DNA of 64,000 nucleotides from JANYCO01 sp035535995 (GTDB taxonomy: Bacteria; Bacteroidota; Bacteroidia; Cytophagales; Cytophagaceae), in assembly GCA_035535995.1 (NCBI GenBank), contig DATLOZ010000020.1:182798-246797 (forward strand), written 5' to 3'. Below, piece after piece: positions 1-8,679 of this stretch. The position numbers and the translations under genes were made by a program. The stretch's first letter is position 1; each line of letters begins with the position of its first letter. The notes beneath the pieces were generated by a model. It worked only from the letters and a program-made list of their open reading frames with translations, had not been told where the DNA came from and ran no database searches.

Positions 1-141
1 TGTCTTTCGGATAAATAAGGTCCCCATTTTTTCCAACCTCTGTTACTTCTTGTTAACGCTACTCTGTCTTTCTCGATATTGGACATACTAAAATTTATTA
101 TTTCGATTTATAGATTTTCTCTTAATTGTTAATGCTCATTT

Positions 142-245
142 TGGATATAGATGCCGGATGCCAGATGGATACATCGTAAATTCTTATCCTGATAGTTGAA
201 ATGATTTTTAACTATCAGGTATCCGGCATCTGGTATCTTGTATCC
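142..245. repeat. Dispersed palindromic repeat, family A (copy 1)
   Basis: The first 400 bases hold no gene. They contain an inverted repeat built of units such as GATGCCGGATGCCAGAT on the left (142-172) and TATCCGGCATCTGGTATC on the right (219-236), with an inner inverted repeat CCTGATAGTT / AACTATCAGG (188-219). Related copies occur at 7181-7238, 19255-19334 and 34939-35045, with a fragment at 8606-8629. It is an intergenic hairpin-forming repeat of REP or MITE type. No clear promoter for the following glpD gene was found between 246 and 400. Confidence 0.75.
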
Positions 246-400
246 AATTCACGCAGTTCCGATATGAACTCCAGTGGAAGGTATTTCGATTTTTGGCTTG
301 TAAAATACCCATAATAATACTAAAATAACTTTAAATATTCAGGAAGAACCGCAATTGCTTTTCAACATTTTTTAGTTAGTTTGTCTGAAGAATAGTATTT

Positions 401-2056
401 ATGACCAGAGAATTTAGTTATCAGTATAGGCAAGATTACTTACTAGATCTTTCCAAGGACGTTCAGGATTTAGTAGTAGTGGGAGGAGGAATTACAGGCG
501 CCGGTATATTGCTCGACGCTACAACACGTGGCATGAAAGCAGCGCTTTTCGAAATGCAGGATTTTGCCGAAGGCACGTCTAGTCGTTCTACTAAGCTCGT
601 CCATGGCGGACTACGCTATCTGAAGCAATTTGAATTTTCCCTTGTAAAAGAAGTAGGCCGCGAGCGTGCAATCGTATTTGAAAACGGACCGCACGTGACT
701 AAATCCGAACCTATGCTTTTGCCTATCATCAAGAAAGGCAGCATCGGCCCGATTGGTGCGCTGTTTGGCATGTGGCTCTACGATAAGCTGGCAGGTGTAA
801 AGGATAAAGAAAAAAGAAGAATACTCAACAAGATCAGCGTGCAAGCGCTGGAACCCTTTCTGCGAGACGATATTTTAAGATCCGGCGTTTACTACTATGA
901 ATATCGAACCGACGATTCACGCCTTGCGATGGAAGTGATCAAGGAAGCGATCGATAGAAAGGCAAACGCGCTGAACTATTGCAAGGTCACAGGATTTCTT
1001 TACAACGGCGATAAAATTTCCGGTGTGCAGGTGACCGATCTTCTTACAGGAAATACTTATGAAGTAAAAGCCAAAGCAGTGGTTAATGCCACCGGCCCTT
1101 GGGTAGACGAAACAGATGCATTTGATAATACGTCAAGGCAAAATAAACTACTTCTTTCCAAAGGTGTACACATCGTAGTAGACGCTTCCAAACTGCCGAT
1201 CGGACAAGCGATGTATTTCGATGCTGGCGCAGGCCGTATGGTCTTTGCGATCCCCCGCGAAGGGAAGGTTTATATCGGTACTACAGAAACAGAATACAAA
1301 CAGGAAATCAGTCGCCCTCAGATCACGAAAGAAGATCGCAATTACTTGCTGGGCGCGGTCAATGCGATGTTCCATGATATTCGTTTAAATCCTGAAGACG
1401 TAGAATCAGGCTGGGCTGGCTTAAGGCCACTGATCAAACAGGAAGGAAAGAAGCCCGGAGAAATTTCCCGTAAGGATGAAACTTTTGTATATCCTTCGGG
1501 CCTGATCTCAATTGCAGGCGGAAAACTTACTGGTTACCGCAAAATGGCGGAGCGCATTGTAGACCTTGTATCACAAAGGCTACAGCAGCAGTACCAACTT
1601 TCTTTTTCTCCTTGTGTTACCGACAAAACGCCAATTTCCGGAGGCAAGGTAGGAGGAAGCGAACATTTTGATCAATATGTGGAACAGAAAGTAAAAGAGG
1701 TCAAACTTCCCGGCTGGAGCGAGGAAGAGGTCCGGAAGATCGTGCATCGGTATGGATCTAATTGTGACCTGGTGTTTGCTATTACCAATTCCAGGATTAT
1801 TGCCGGTCATGGCCTGTCGCCCGCACGTGTGGCGGAATTGGAGTATTCGATCCGGCACGAAATGACTGTTTCCCCGCTCGATTTTTTTGTGCGCCGCACT
1901 TCAGCAGCGTATTTTGATATTCAAACCGTATTAAAGGAAAAAGATGAGGTATTTGCTTATATGGAACAACGCCTACACTGGAACAGCAGTATTTCGACTA
2001 AATTCAGACTTGACTTAGAACGGGAATTGGAATATCTTACCAGTCTGAAAAAGTGA
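401..2056 (+). CDS. glpD: FAD-dependent glycerol-3-phosphate dehydrogenase
   Basis: Oxidises sn-glycerol 3-phosphate to dihydroxyacetone phosphate and passes electrons to the quinone pool at the inner membrane. The 551-residue product has the N-terminal dinucleotide-binding motif GGGITGAG (residues 28-35), the family signature TSSRSTKLVHGGLRYL (about 59-74) and a C-terminal helical domain; its length fits the GlpD family. ATG 401 is the first in-frame start and lies just before the FAD domain. No glpF or glpK is adjacent, so it appears to be a single gene. A sensor kinase follows 37 bases downstream on the same strand, which may be coincidental. Confidence 0.93.
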   Translation: MTREFSYQYRQDYLLDLSKDVQDLVVVGGGITGAGILLDATTRGMKAALFEMQDFAEGTSSRSTKLVHGGLRYLKQFEFSLVKEVGRERAIVFENGPHVTKSEPMLLPIIKKGSIGPIGALFGMWLYDKLAGVKDKEKRRILNKISVQALEPFLRDDILRSGVYYYEYRTDDSRLAMEVIKEAIDRKANALNYCKVTGFLYNGDKISGVQVTDLLTGNTYEVKAKAVVNATGPWVDETDAFDNTSRQNKLLLSKGVHIVVDASKLPIGQAMYFDAGAGRMVFAIPREGKVYIGTTETEYKQEISRPQITKEDRNYLLGAVNAMFHDIRLNPEDVESGWAGLRPLIKQEGKKPGEISRKDETFVYPSGLISIAGGKLTGYRKMAERIVDLVSQRLQQQYQLSFSPCVTDKTPISGGKVGGSEHFDQYVEQKVKEVKLPGWSEEEVRKIVHRYGSNCDLVFAITNSRIIAGHGLSPARVAELEYSIRHEMTVSPLDFFVRRTSAAYFDIQTVLKEKDEVFAYMEQRLHWNSSISTKFRLDLERELEYLTSLKK

Positions 2057-2093
2057 TAGTTTACCTTGTACCCACCCCTGGGTATTTATAAGT

Positions 2094-3428
2094 ATGAAAA
2101 ATCAGTTCCGGCAATTAATCATCCGATTAAGAAGATACATCCCGCTCAACCGCGAAGTACGGAATGAATACAAAAGGATCTTACTGACGATACAGGTGAC
2201 ACTGCTTGGTATAATAGCCTGCTTTCTTTTTACTTTAGTTGATCTACTGCGCCAACAATATCTTAGCATGGCACAAGACATAAGTGCAATGCTGGTCTTT
2301 GTGCTTGCGATCGGATTGATCTATAAAGGAAAATTCCAGGCAGGAAAAATATCGGTGATCCTGTATAGCTGTCTTACTATTACACTAAACTCCTCCAGAG
2401 AAGGAAGGCACGCAGGCAATGAATTTCTTTGGTTTCCTATCCTGGCAGGGATCTTCTTGTTTTTCTCATCCAAAGAAAAAAATTATATCCTGGTTTGTTT
2501 TGTTGTGGCGCTCGCCTGTATCTTTTTCCTGGAGTATACAGACTATTCATTTAATCTCTACGAATACCAGTTGTCTGAATTCAGTTACCTGAATTTCCTG
2601 CTTAGCTTTATAGTAGGGGTGAGCATGGTTTGCTTGTACATGGTCTATCTTATCAAGGTAAATGCAGATTCGGAAAAAAAACTGGCGCGATTGAATCATA
2701 CGTTGTTGCTGCGCAACGAGAATTTAAAAAAGATCAACAACGAGCTGGATAGCTTTGTTTACAAGGCTTCGCACGACATGCGCGCGCCACTCACATCGCT
2801 GTTGGGGTTGATCGATATCAGCAAAAGAGAAACAGATCCGATCATGTTGAATAATTTCCTTGAGCTGCAGGCCAAGTCGATCCGCAAGCTGGATGGTTAT
2901 ATTGTCGATATTCTCAATATCTCCCGCAATGCAAGAATGGCGCTACAGGAAGTGCCGATCGATTTTAAAGAGATGATCGGGCAGATCTATGATCAGCTGT
3001 ATTATATCGACAATTGCGCAAAAGTGAAAAAGGTTACGGAGATCGAGGGCAAAAGCTTTTTTGTTTCTGATCCGGTTCGTCTCAATATGATCCTGAATAA
3101 TCTTATATCCAACAGCATTCGTTACGCAGATTTTTCTAAGGATGAACCTACGATCACTATAAAAGTAAAGATCTCCGAAGAAGCAGTAGAGATCGTGGTG
3201 TATGACAATGGTGCAGGAATTTCTGACGAGCATTTGGGAAAAGTATTTAACATGTTTTACCGCGGCACCGAAACCAACAATGGCTCGGGGCTTGGATTAT
3301 ACATCGTAAAAGAAACGCTCAACAAGCTCAAAGGTACGATTGTAGTAAAATCAGAGTATCGAAAATTTACAGAGATCACGATCACGGTGCCGAATAGCGC
3401 TTCGAATTATATGACGAGTTATGAATAA
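2094..3428 (+). CDS. Membrane sensor histidine kinase (orphan)
   Basis: A two-component sensor kinase of 444 residues. The first ~190 residues contain about six hydrophobic membrane segments (a 7TM-like or MASE-like sensor, not a periplasmic loop sensor). They are followed by a short coiled linker, an H-box SHDMRAPL with the phosphorylatable His at residue 227, and the HATPase_c N (NLISNSIRYAD), G1 (DNGAGI) and G2 (GSGLGLYIVKE) boxes. There is no receiver domain and no response regulator next to it, so the partner is unknown. The stop at 3428 is a few bases before a dispersed repeat. Confidence 0.9.
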   Translation: MKNQFRQLIIRLRRYIPLNREVRNEYKRILLTIQVTLLGIIACFLFTLVDLLRQQYLSMAQDISAMLVFVLAIGLIYKGKFQAGKISVILYSCLTITLNSSREGRHAGNEFLWFPILAGIFLFFSSKEKNYILVCFVVALACIFFLEYTDYSFNLYEYQLSEFSYLNFLLSFIVGVSMVCLYMVYLIKVNADSEKKLARLNHTLLLRNENLKKINNELDSFVYKASHDMRAPLTSLLGLIDISKRETDPIMLNNFLELQAKSIRKLDGYIVDILNISRNARMALQEVPIDFKEMIGQIYDQLYYIDNCAKVKKVTEIEGKSFFVSDPVRLNMILNNLISNSIRYADFSKDEPTITIKVKISEEAVEIVVYDNGAGISDEHLGKVFNMFYRGTETNNGSGLGLYIVKETLNKLKGTIVVKSEYRKFTEITITVPNSASNYMTSYE

Positions 3429-3439
3429 TAATTTTTTCT

Positions 3440-3600
3440 GTCATTGCGAGGAGTTTCCGACGATAGTCGGGAGCGAGGAAGCAATCCGTTTGCTACGCAG
3501 CCCTGTTAATTTGAAACCAGCAGTACATACAGACGGGCTCGGCTGCGAGGTCAACGGATTGCTTCGTCATTCCGCCTACGGCGTCATTCCTCGCAATGAC
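3440..3600. repeat. Dispersed element with 13-bp terminal inverted repeats
   Basis: The ends GTCATTGCGAGGA (3440-3452) and TCCTCGCAATGAC (3588-3600) are exact inverted repeats. Inside, GAAGCAATCCGTT (3478-3490) is mirrored by AACGGATTGCTTC (3553-3565). This is a mobile intergenic palindrome of a kind that recurs in many bacterial genomes. A 65-codon reading frame across it is simply the repeat read through and is not called as a gene. Confidence 0.8.
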
Positions 3601-3608
3601 GTAGATAA

Positions 3609-3651
3609 CAAAAAATAAAAACCCCAGCCATAAGCCAGGGTTTATTTTTTA
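3609..3651. terminator. AT-rich bidirectional terminator
   Basis: AAAAAATAAA and CCC before a short loop are mirrored by GGGTTTATTTTTT. The hairpin sits between the sensor-kinase/repeat block (plus strand) and the convergent PurF-like gene, and gives a T-run on both strands. The inner stem pairs poorly, so confidence is moderate. Confidence 0.5.
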
Positions 3652-3676
3652 GTGATTTATATTCTTATAAAAAATC

Positions 3677-5566
3677 TTAGTAAGCTCTTACCACTTTTCC
3701 TTCCATAAAATACATGAAGGCTTTGTTCACCACACGGTTACCGCCCGGAGTAGGATAGTCGCCGGTGAAGTACCAGTCGCCAAGATGGTTTGGACAGGAT
3801 TTGTGAAGGTTGTCTACTGTTTGATAAACGATCTGGATTTCTGCTTTGCAATCTTTTGGTGTTACAATCTCAGCGATCTTGTTGGAGATCTGATCGTAGG
3901 TAAATGGCTCGTAAAGTTCTTTCACATGGTTGATCATGTTTCCGCTCAGGTTATTGATCGAAGTTTTACATTTTTCGTAAACCGAATCGAGCAGGTTCTC
4001 TTGTTTTGTTTCTTTCAACAATTCCAACATCGCACGGAAAGCTACAAATTCCTTGACCTTCGACATATCAATGCCATAGCAGTCAGGATAGCGGATCTGT
4101 GGAGCAGAAGACACTATCACGATCTTTTTCGGACCAAGTTTGTCGAGCATTCGGATGATGCTTTTTTCCAGTGTAGTACCTCTCACAATGGAGTCGTCGA
4201 TGATAACGATGTTATCTACGCCTTTGTTGATCACCTCGTAAGTGGTATCGTAAAGGTTGGTAACAAAATTATCGCGCTGATCATCGGAAGTGATGAATGA
4301 GCGAAGTTTGGCATCTTTGATCACCATCTTTTCCACTCTAGGGCGGAAAGACAATGCTTTAAAAAGATCTTCTCCCTTGAGTGCGCCGTCAGTCACAGCT
4401 TTTTTGCGGTAGCGCGCCATATATTCCTCAAGCCCGGACATCATGCCCAGGAAGGCAGTCTCTGCAGTGTTTGGCACATAAGAGAAAACAGTATTTTCAA
4501 GATCATACCCGATCGATTCCAGGATCTGAGGATAAAGGCAATGACCTAATTTTTTTCTTTCTGAATAAATATCCGGATCGGAAGCGCGGGAGAAATAGAT
4601 ACGCTCGAAAGAGCATGATTTTTTTTCTACTTGTTCAATGAATTGCTTCTGCGCATAGTCACCGTTCTTTTCGATGATCAAGGCATGTCCTGGTTCTACT
4701 TCTTTGATCTGATCGTATTCTACATTGAAAGCGATCTTGATAGCTGGTTTTTCAGAAGCTACGACCACCACTTCATCGTTGGCATAATAGTAAGCAGGTC
4801 TGATCCCGGCAGGGTCGCGGGCTACGAAAGAAGCGCCGTATCCGGTAATGCCAGCCATAGTATATCCACCGTCAAAATCCTTAGCGGCACGCATCAATAC
4901 GCGTTGCAGATCAAGCTCGCTTTCGATGATGTCGGAAATTTCGCGGTTGGTATATTGGTCTTTGTATTTATCAAAAATATCCTGGTTCTCTTCGTCAAGG
5001 AAGTGTCCCATCTTTTCCATTACAGTTACCGTGTCGGTTTTCTCTTTCGGGTGCTGGCCGATATCAACCAGTTTGCGGAAAAGTTCATCCACGTTGGTCA
5101 TATTGAAATTTCCGGCGAGCGCCAGGTTACGGCTTCTCCAGTTATTTTGACGCAGGAAGGGATGGCAGTTTTCTATTTCGTTGTTGCCATGTGTACCATA
5201 GCGAAGATGGCCGATCAGTACTTCGCCGGTGAAGGCTACGTTGTCGAGCAGCCAGCGGGCGTCGGTGGCCTTCTCTTTGTTATCACGAAGGGCTTTCCTG
5301 AATTTCTTATTGATCTTGGCAAAAATATCTGCAATTGGCTGAGGGTCTACAGAACGGTAGCGACTAATATATCTTCTGCCCTCCCTTACATCGATCTTGA
5401 TGGTGGCTACCCCGGCTCCGTCCTGGCCGCGGTTGCTTTGTTTTTCCATCATCATGTAAAGCTTTTGTACGCCATACATCGGGCCGTATTTTTCAACATA
5501 GTATGAATAAGGTTTTCGTAACCTTATCAGAACTATACCGCATTCATGTTTTATCGCATCGCTCAT
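3677..5566 (-). CDS. Long PurF-type amidophosphoribosyltransferase paralogue
   Basis: A class II glutamine amidotransferase joined to a PRPP-binding phosphoribosyltransferase domain, the architecture of PurF (PRPP + Gln to phosphoribosylamine). CGIV at residues 9-12 supplies the nucleophilic Cys after a short propeptide. The PRPP loop IIDDSIVRGTT is intact. At 629 residues it is longer than ordinary PurF (about 470-510), with insertions in both domains. Bacteroidota often carry this long form as well as a standard PurF, so its exact substrate is uncertain. It lies 12 bases downstream of nuoN on the same strand and is probably co-transcribed with it. Confidence 0.85.
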   Translation of the reverse strand: MSDAIKHECGIVLIRLRKPYSYYVEKYGPMYGVQKLYMMMEKQSNRGQDGAGVATIKIDVREGRRYISRYRSVDPQPIADIFAKINKKFRKALRDNKEKATDARWLLDNVAFTGEVLIGHLRYGTHGNNEIENCHPFLRQNNWRSRNLALAGNFNMTNVDELFRKLVDIGQHPKEKTDTVTVMEKMGHFLDEENQDIFDKYKDQYTNREISDIIESELDLQRVLMRAAKDFDGGYTMAGITGYGASFVARDPAGIRPAYYYANDEVVVVASEKPAIKIAFNVEYDQIKEVEPGHALIIEKNGDYAQKQFIEQVEKKSCSFERIYFSRASDPDIYSERKKLGHCLYPQILESIGYDLENTVFSYVPNTAETAFLGMMSGLEEYMARYRKKAVTDGALKGEDLFKALSFRPRVEKMVIKDAKLRSFITSDDQRDNFVTNLYDTTYEVINKGVDNIVIIDDSIVRGTTLEKSIIRMLDKLGPKKIVIVSSAPQIRYPDCYGIDMSKVKEFVAFRAMLELLKETKQENLLDSVYEKCKTSINNLSGNMINHVKELYEPFTYDQISNKIAEIVTPKDCKAEIQIVYQTVDNLHKSCPNHLGDWYFTGDYPTPGGNRVVNKAFMYFMEGKVVRAY

Positions 5567-5578
5567 ATCAGATCAGCT

Positions 5579-7066
5579 TTACAGTTTGATGTTGCCTATT
5601 ACGTTTAATGCCCAGTTTGGGTTAAAGAATAATATTATTAAAGGTAACGAAATCAGCGCTATGAAGGTATAGACCAAAATAGGCTCGGATGTAAGTATTG
5701 AACCGGATTCCTCTTTTTTGAAATACATAAAGTAAGGGATCCGCAAATAGTAGAAAAGAGAAATTACAGTATTGAAAAGGCCGAAGAGAAGAAGTACTAT
5801 GAAAAAAGAATTACCTGTAGCCTGATATGTTTCCCAGAGAGCTGAAAATACGAACAGCTTTGCATAAAATCCTGCGGTGGGTGGCAATCCTGTAAGCGAG
5901 ATCATAGTTAAAACAAATATAACTCCCAGAAATGGCATTTTTAAGCCCAGTCCTTTAAAGTTATTCACATCATAAGAACCGGTTTTGTCTCCGCTTACAT
6001 CAACCAGCACAAAGGCTGTAAAGTTCATAAAAACATAGGTCGTAAGATAAAATAAAATCGCTGTCAACCCCAGGTCCTTCGCGGCCAGCAAGGCCATGAG
6101 CAGAAAGCCGGCATGACCGATGGAAGAGTAGGCGAGCATCCTGCGCAAGTTGTTTTGAACAAGTGCAGAAAAATTACCAATCGTCATCGTAACAATTGAA
6201 AGGATTGATATCAGGTATGTAAGAATTACCGGGACTTCACCGGGAATAGCCAGCAAAGGAAGAAAGATTTTATATAATACGATCAGTCCCGCTGCCTTAG
6301 GAGCTACTGAAAAGAAAGCGACCACAGGAGAAGGTGCACCTTGGTATACATCAGGAGCCCAGATGTGGAAAGGGAAAGAGGAGATCTTAAAGAACAATCC
6401 TGCGAGCGCAAGAAAGAAAGCCAGCAAAAACAGCAACATTCCTTCGTTGGATAAGGAAGGAAAACTAGTTAGGAAATTAAGATGCCCTGACAAACCGTAG
6501 AGCAGCGAAATTCCAAACAGCATAAGCCCGCTGCAAAGCGCTCCGAAGAGAATATACTTGATAGCAGATTCGGTTCCTTTTTTATCGAAATTGAAAACCG
6601 TTAAAATATACGAACCGATCGATACTACTTCCAGGCTAATGAAAAGCATCAGCCAATTGTTGGCCATCAATAATAGATACAAGCCTAATATGATCGTCAC
6701 CAACAGGTAGTAAAATTCATTTTTATTTTTTCTGTCGTAATCATGCGAAAAAAGACTAAACACTGTAGCCAAGATCCCGCAGGCCGAGGTCAGCATTTTT
6801 ACAAAGCTGGTGTAAGAATCCAGTTTTAGAAAACCGCTGTAAAGGAGGAGATCTTGCCCGTTCTTAGAAGCGCCCATAATATTGCAGGTCCAAACCAAAA
6901 TGATCGACACGGTCAATCCCAGGATGGTAGTAATCGGTAAAACGAAAGGGTTTTGATCTCTGTCAAGCAGGTCGATTAGTAGTAGCGCCAGGAGAAGGAC
7001 AACAAGAAAAATTTCCGGAATAATTCCTCCGGCATCAGCAATAATTTTTTGTAAGGAAGTGTACAA
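5579..7066 (-). CDS. nuoN: NADH-quinone oxidoreductase subunit N
   Basis: Membrane antiporter-like subunit of complex I involved in proton pumping. The 495-residue product is almost entirely hydrophobic, with about 14 membrane spans. It has the proton-antiporter core including FKISSFPFHIWAPDVYQGAP and the SLTGLPPTAGFYAKLFVF segment typical of NuoN. Subunit N normally ends the nuoA-N operon after nuoM. Here nothing related precedes it: upstream lie a dispersed repeat and the terminator of ahpC. The only likely operon partner is the PurF-like gene 12 bases downstream. The other nuo genes must be elsewhere. Confidence 0.93.
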   Translation of the reverse strand: MYTSLQKIIADAGGIIPEIFLVVLLLALLLIDLLDRDQNPFVLPITTILGLTVSIILVWTCNIMGASKNGQDLLLYSGFLKLDSYTSFVKMLTSACGILATVFSLFSHDYDRKNKNEFYYLLVTIILGLYLLLMANNWLMLFISLEVVSIGSYILTVFNFDKKGTESAIKYILFGALCSGLMLFGISLLYGLSGHLNFLTSFPSLSNEGMLLFLLAFFLALAGLFFKISSFPFHIWAPDVYQGAPSPVVAFFSVAPKAAGLIVLYKIFLPLLAIPGEVPVILTYLISILSIVTMTIGNFSALVQNNLRRMLAYSSIGHAGFLLMALLAAKDLGLTAILFYLTTYVFMNFTAFVLVDVSGDKTGSYDVNNFKGLGLKMPFLGVIFVLTMISLTGLPPTAGFYAKLFVFSALWETYQATGNSFFIVLLLFGLFNTVISLFYYLRIPYFMYFKKEESGSILTSEPILVYTFIALISLPLIILFFNPNWALNVIGNIKL

Positions 7067-7180
7067 AGATTAATGAATTAAGATACAAATTTAACCTGTG
7101 GGAAGGATATTCGGTACATATGGGGGAAAATAAATTAAGGCCTTTCATTTATTTGATTATCAGTAATTTGTCTTATAGAA

Positions 7181-7238
7181 GGATACCAGATACCGGATAT
7201 CAGATGCCGGATAAAAATATCTGGCATCCGGTATCCCA
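7181..7238. repeat. Dispersed palindromic repeat, family A (copy 2)
   Basis: GGATACCAGATACCGGAT at 7181-7198 is mirrored by ATCTGGCATCCGGTATCC at 7219-7236, the same units as at 142-245. It lies between the divergent start of nuoN and the 3-prime end of ahpC. A 64-codon frame through it is not called as a gene. Confidence 0.75.
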
Positions 7239-7247
7239 CCATTACGG

Positions 7248-7282
7248 TAAAAAAAAATCCGGGCCACTTTGTGGTCCGGATT
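7248..7282 (-). terminator. Rho-independent terminator of ahpC
   Basis: A 12-bp stem AATCCGGGCCAC / GTGGTCCGGATT with a TTT loop (one G-U pair). On the minus strand it is followed by about ten T residues (7248-7257). It lies 22 bases after the ahpC stop codon and separates ahpC from nuoN. Confidence 0.85.
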
Positions 7283-7303
7283 TCAATAGTTGCAAATGTA
7301 TGA

Positions 7304-7933
7304 TTAAACGGTAGCCAAATACTCGGAAGTACTTTCTACGGTAGCTTTCATTGCTTTTTTACCTTTGTTCCAGTTGGCAGGACAAACTTCGCCAAACTCT
7401 TCGTTGTGTTGAACAGCGTCTACCATTCTCAATGCATCTTCGATGTTTCTACCTAGTGGGAAATCATTGATCACTAAGTGTCTTACGATCCCTTCTTTAT
7501 CGATCAGGAAGGTTCCTCTGTAAGCGATCGGCGCGCCGTTGAATACCATTTCGCCATTTTCGTTGATATCATAGTCACCACCCAATACACCGAAGTTTGC
7601 AGCGATTGTTTTTGCTACGTCAGCTACCAGCGGATAGGTAACGCCTTCGATGCCACCTTTGTTTTTAGGTGTATTTATCCAGGCAAGGTGAGAATTTTCA
7701 GTGTCGGTAGAGCAACCTACTACTACTGCGTTTCTTGATTCGAATTCGCTCAACAGGTCCTGGAAAGCCAGAAGTTCTGTGGGACATACGAAGGTGAAAT
7801 CTTTCGGGTAGAAGAAAAATACCACGTATTTTTTTCCGATGTATTGATCAAGTGAAAAGTTTTCTACGACCTCTTTGCCGTTCAATACTGCAGGCGCTAC
7901 AAAAGAAGGAGCTTTTTTTCCAATTAATGCCAT
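7304..7933 (-). CDS. ahpC: 2-Cys peroxiredoxin (AhpC type)
   Basis: Reduces hydrogen peroxide and organic peroxides in the cytoplasm. The 209-residue thioredoxin-fold protein has the peroxidatic Cys50 in FTFVCPTE and the resolving Cys184 in EVCPANW near the C terminus, so it is a typical 2-Cys enzyme. It follows the Fur/PerR-type gene by 30 bases on the same strand, so the two are probably one transcript under peroxide control. No ahpF is adjacent; reduction may depend on thioredoxin. A strong terminator follows. Confidence 0.93.
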   Translation of the reverse strand: MALIGKKAPSFVAPAVLNGKEVVENFSLDQYIGKKYVVFFFYPKDFTFVCPTELLAFQDLLSEFESRNAVVVGCSTDTENSHLAWINTPKNKGGIEGVTYPLVADVAKTIAANFGVLGGDYDINENGEMVFNGAPIAYRGTFLIDKEGIVRHLVINDFPLGRNIEDALRMVDAVQHNEEFGEVCPANWNKGKKAMKATVESTSEYLATV

Positions 7934-7963
7934 AGTTCTTAAAATTTAGTTATAGTGTTAAAA

Positions 7964-8419
7964 TTAATTTATTACGATGTTCTCTTTAATGTTCAGTTTT
8001 TCTCCGTTTATCTGAAGACGGATATCGTTGATCTTAAAATTTTTGATCTTTTTATTTTTAAAATAATTCTGGATCAGCTTGCTCAATTGTTCGTCTTCAA
8101 AATCTACGATCTCTTCGGTATTGATACAGTAGAGATGGCTATGATGATCCATATACCCATCGTAGCGCGCGCTGCCATTGGCCGACATCACTTTGGCCGC
8201 TAGCCCGGAAGAAACAAAAGTATCTAGTGTCTTATACACGGTAGCTAGTGAAATGCTGGGGTTTGCCGCTTTTACATAATCATAGATCATTTCTGCCGTA
8301 GGATGGTTGTGCAGCTGCATCAATGCATCGTAGATGACGATCCGCTGCTGCGTAGCTTTCAGCTCATACTGTGCCAAGCGTTCTTTGACTTGATTATATG
8401 TAAGAGGTTTCTCCTGCAT
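7964..8419 (-). CDS. perR: Fur-family regulator, PerR-like
   Basis: A 151-residue metal-dependent winged-helix repressor. The helix-turn-helix is in the first 80 residues (TQQRIVIYDAL, ISLATVYKTLD). The metal-binding segment DHHSHLYC is present. The C-terminal CxxC structural zinc motifs of Fur are absent. Position directly before ahpC suggests peroxide sensing (PerR role); this is inferred from context, not from a diagnostic residue. Translation starts at ATG 8419, about 35 bases after the predicted transcription start, with a palindromic operator in the leader. Confidence 0.82.
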   Translation of the reverse strand: MQEKPLTYNQVKERLAQYELKATQQRIVIYDALMQLHNHPTAEMIYDYVKAANPSISLATVYKTLDTFVSSGLAAKVMSANGSARYDGYMDHHSHLYCINTEEIVDFEDEQLSKLIQNYFKNKKIKNFKINDIRLQINGEKLNIKENIVIN

Positions 8420-8427
8420 TTTTTAAA

Positions 8428-8442
8428 TAATAATAATTATTA
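8428..8442. promoter_or_regulatory. 7-1-7 palindrome, likely PerR/Fur-type operator
   Basis: Read on the minus strand this is TAATAAT-T-ATTATTA, a perfect 7-1-7 inverted repeat, the geometry of Fur/PerR boxes. It lies between the predicted promoter and the start codon of the perR-like gene, so it could give autoregulation. The sequence is AT-only, so chance occurrence is possible. Confidence 0.5.
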
Positions 8443-8460
8443 ACTAGTAATTATTTTCTG

Positions 8461-8491
8461 TAAATATAGATTGTTAAATGTAGAAAACAAA
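8461..8491 (-). promoter_or_regulatory. Bacteroidota-type promoter of perR-ahpC
   Basis: On the minus strand TTTG (8491-8488) is separated by exactly 19 bases from TATATTTA (8468-8461), close to the Bacteroidota consensus TTTG-N19-TAnnTTTG. Transcription would begin near 8454, upstream of the palindrome at 8428-8442. Confidence 0.55.
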
Positions 8492-8524
8492 TGATTGGCT
8501 GGAAATTTTTTATAAACAAATAAA

Positions 8525-8605
8525 TTATGAGTTATGAATTATGAGTTATGAATGATTAAACCCCAATAAATTTAACTCATAATTCATAATTCAACATTCA
8601 TAACT
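8525..8605. repeat. Dispersed palindromic repeat, family B (copy 1)
   Basis: Tandem 8-9-base units (ATTATGAGTT, ATGAATT) on the left are mirrored by AACTCATAATTCATAATT and CAACATTCATAACT on the right. The same element is found at 11841-11921, 25386-25466, 27955-28022 and 37342-37417. This copy lies between divergent genes, so it is not a terminator. A 24-base fragment of family A (8606-8629) follows directly. Confidence 0.8.
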
Positions 8606-8651
8606 AATCCGGAATCCGGCATCTATTCTCAGAGTAACTCCAAAACTTTGC

Positions 8652-8659
8652 TATATTTG
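8652..8659 (+). promoter_or_regulatory. Possible -7 element of the TPR/periplasmic-binding gene
   Basis: TATATTTG matches the Bacteroidota -7 consensus TAnnTTTG exactly and stands 20 bases before the ATG at 8680. No convincing TTTG is seen 19 bases further upstream. Confidence 0.35.
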
Positions 8660-8679
8660 CAGCTACTTATTAGCATATT

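Noticed and set aside
3421..3618. A 65-codon frame after the sensor kinase
   Set aside because: It is the dispersed 161-bp repeat read through; no RBS, no homology-like features, and it overlaps the kinase gene end.
4631..5506. A 291-codon frame opposite the PurF-like gene
   Set aside because: It is antisense to a well-supported enzyme gene and its translation has no recognisable protein features.
7120..7314. A 64-codon frame between nuoN and ahpC
   Set aside because: It runs through the family A repeat and the ahpC terminator, so it is not a gene.
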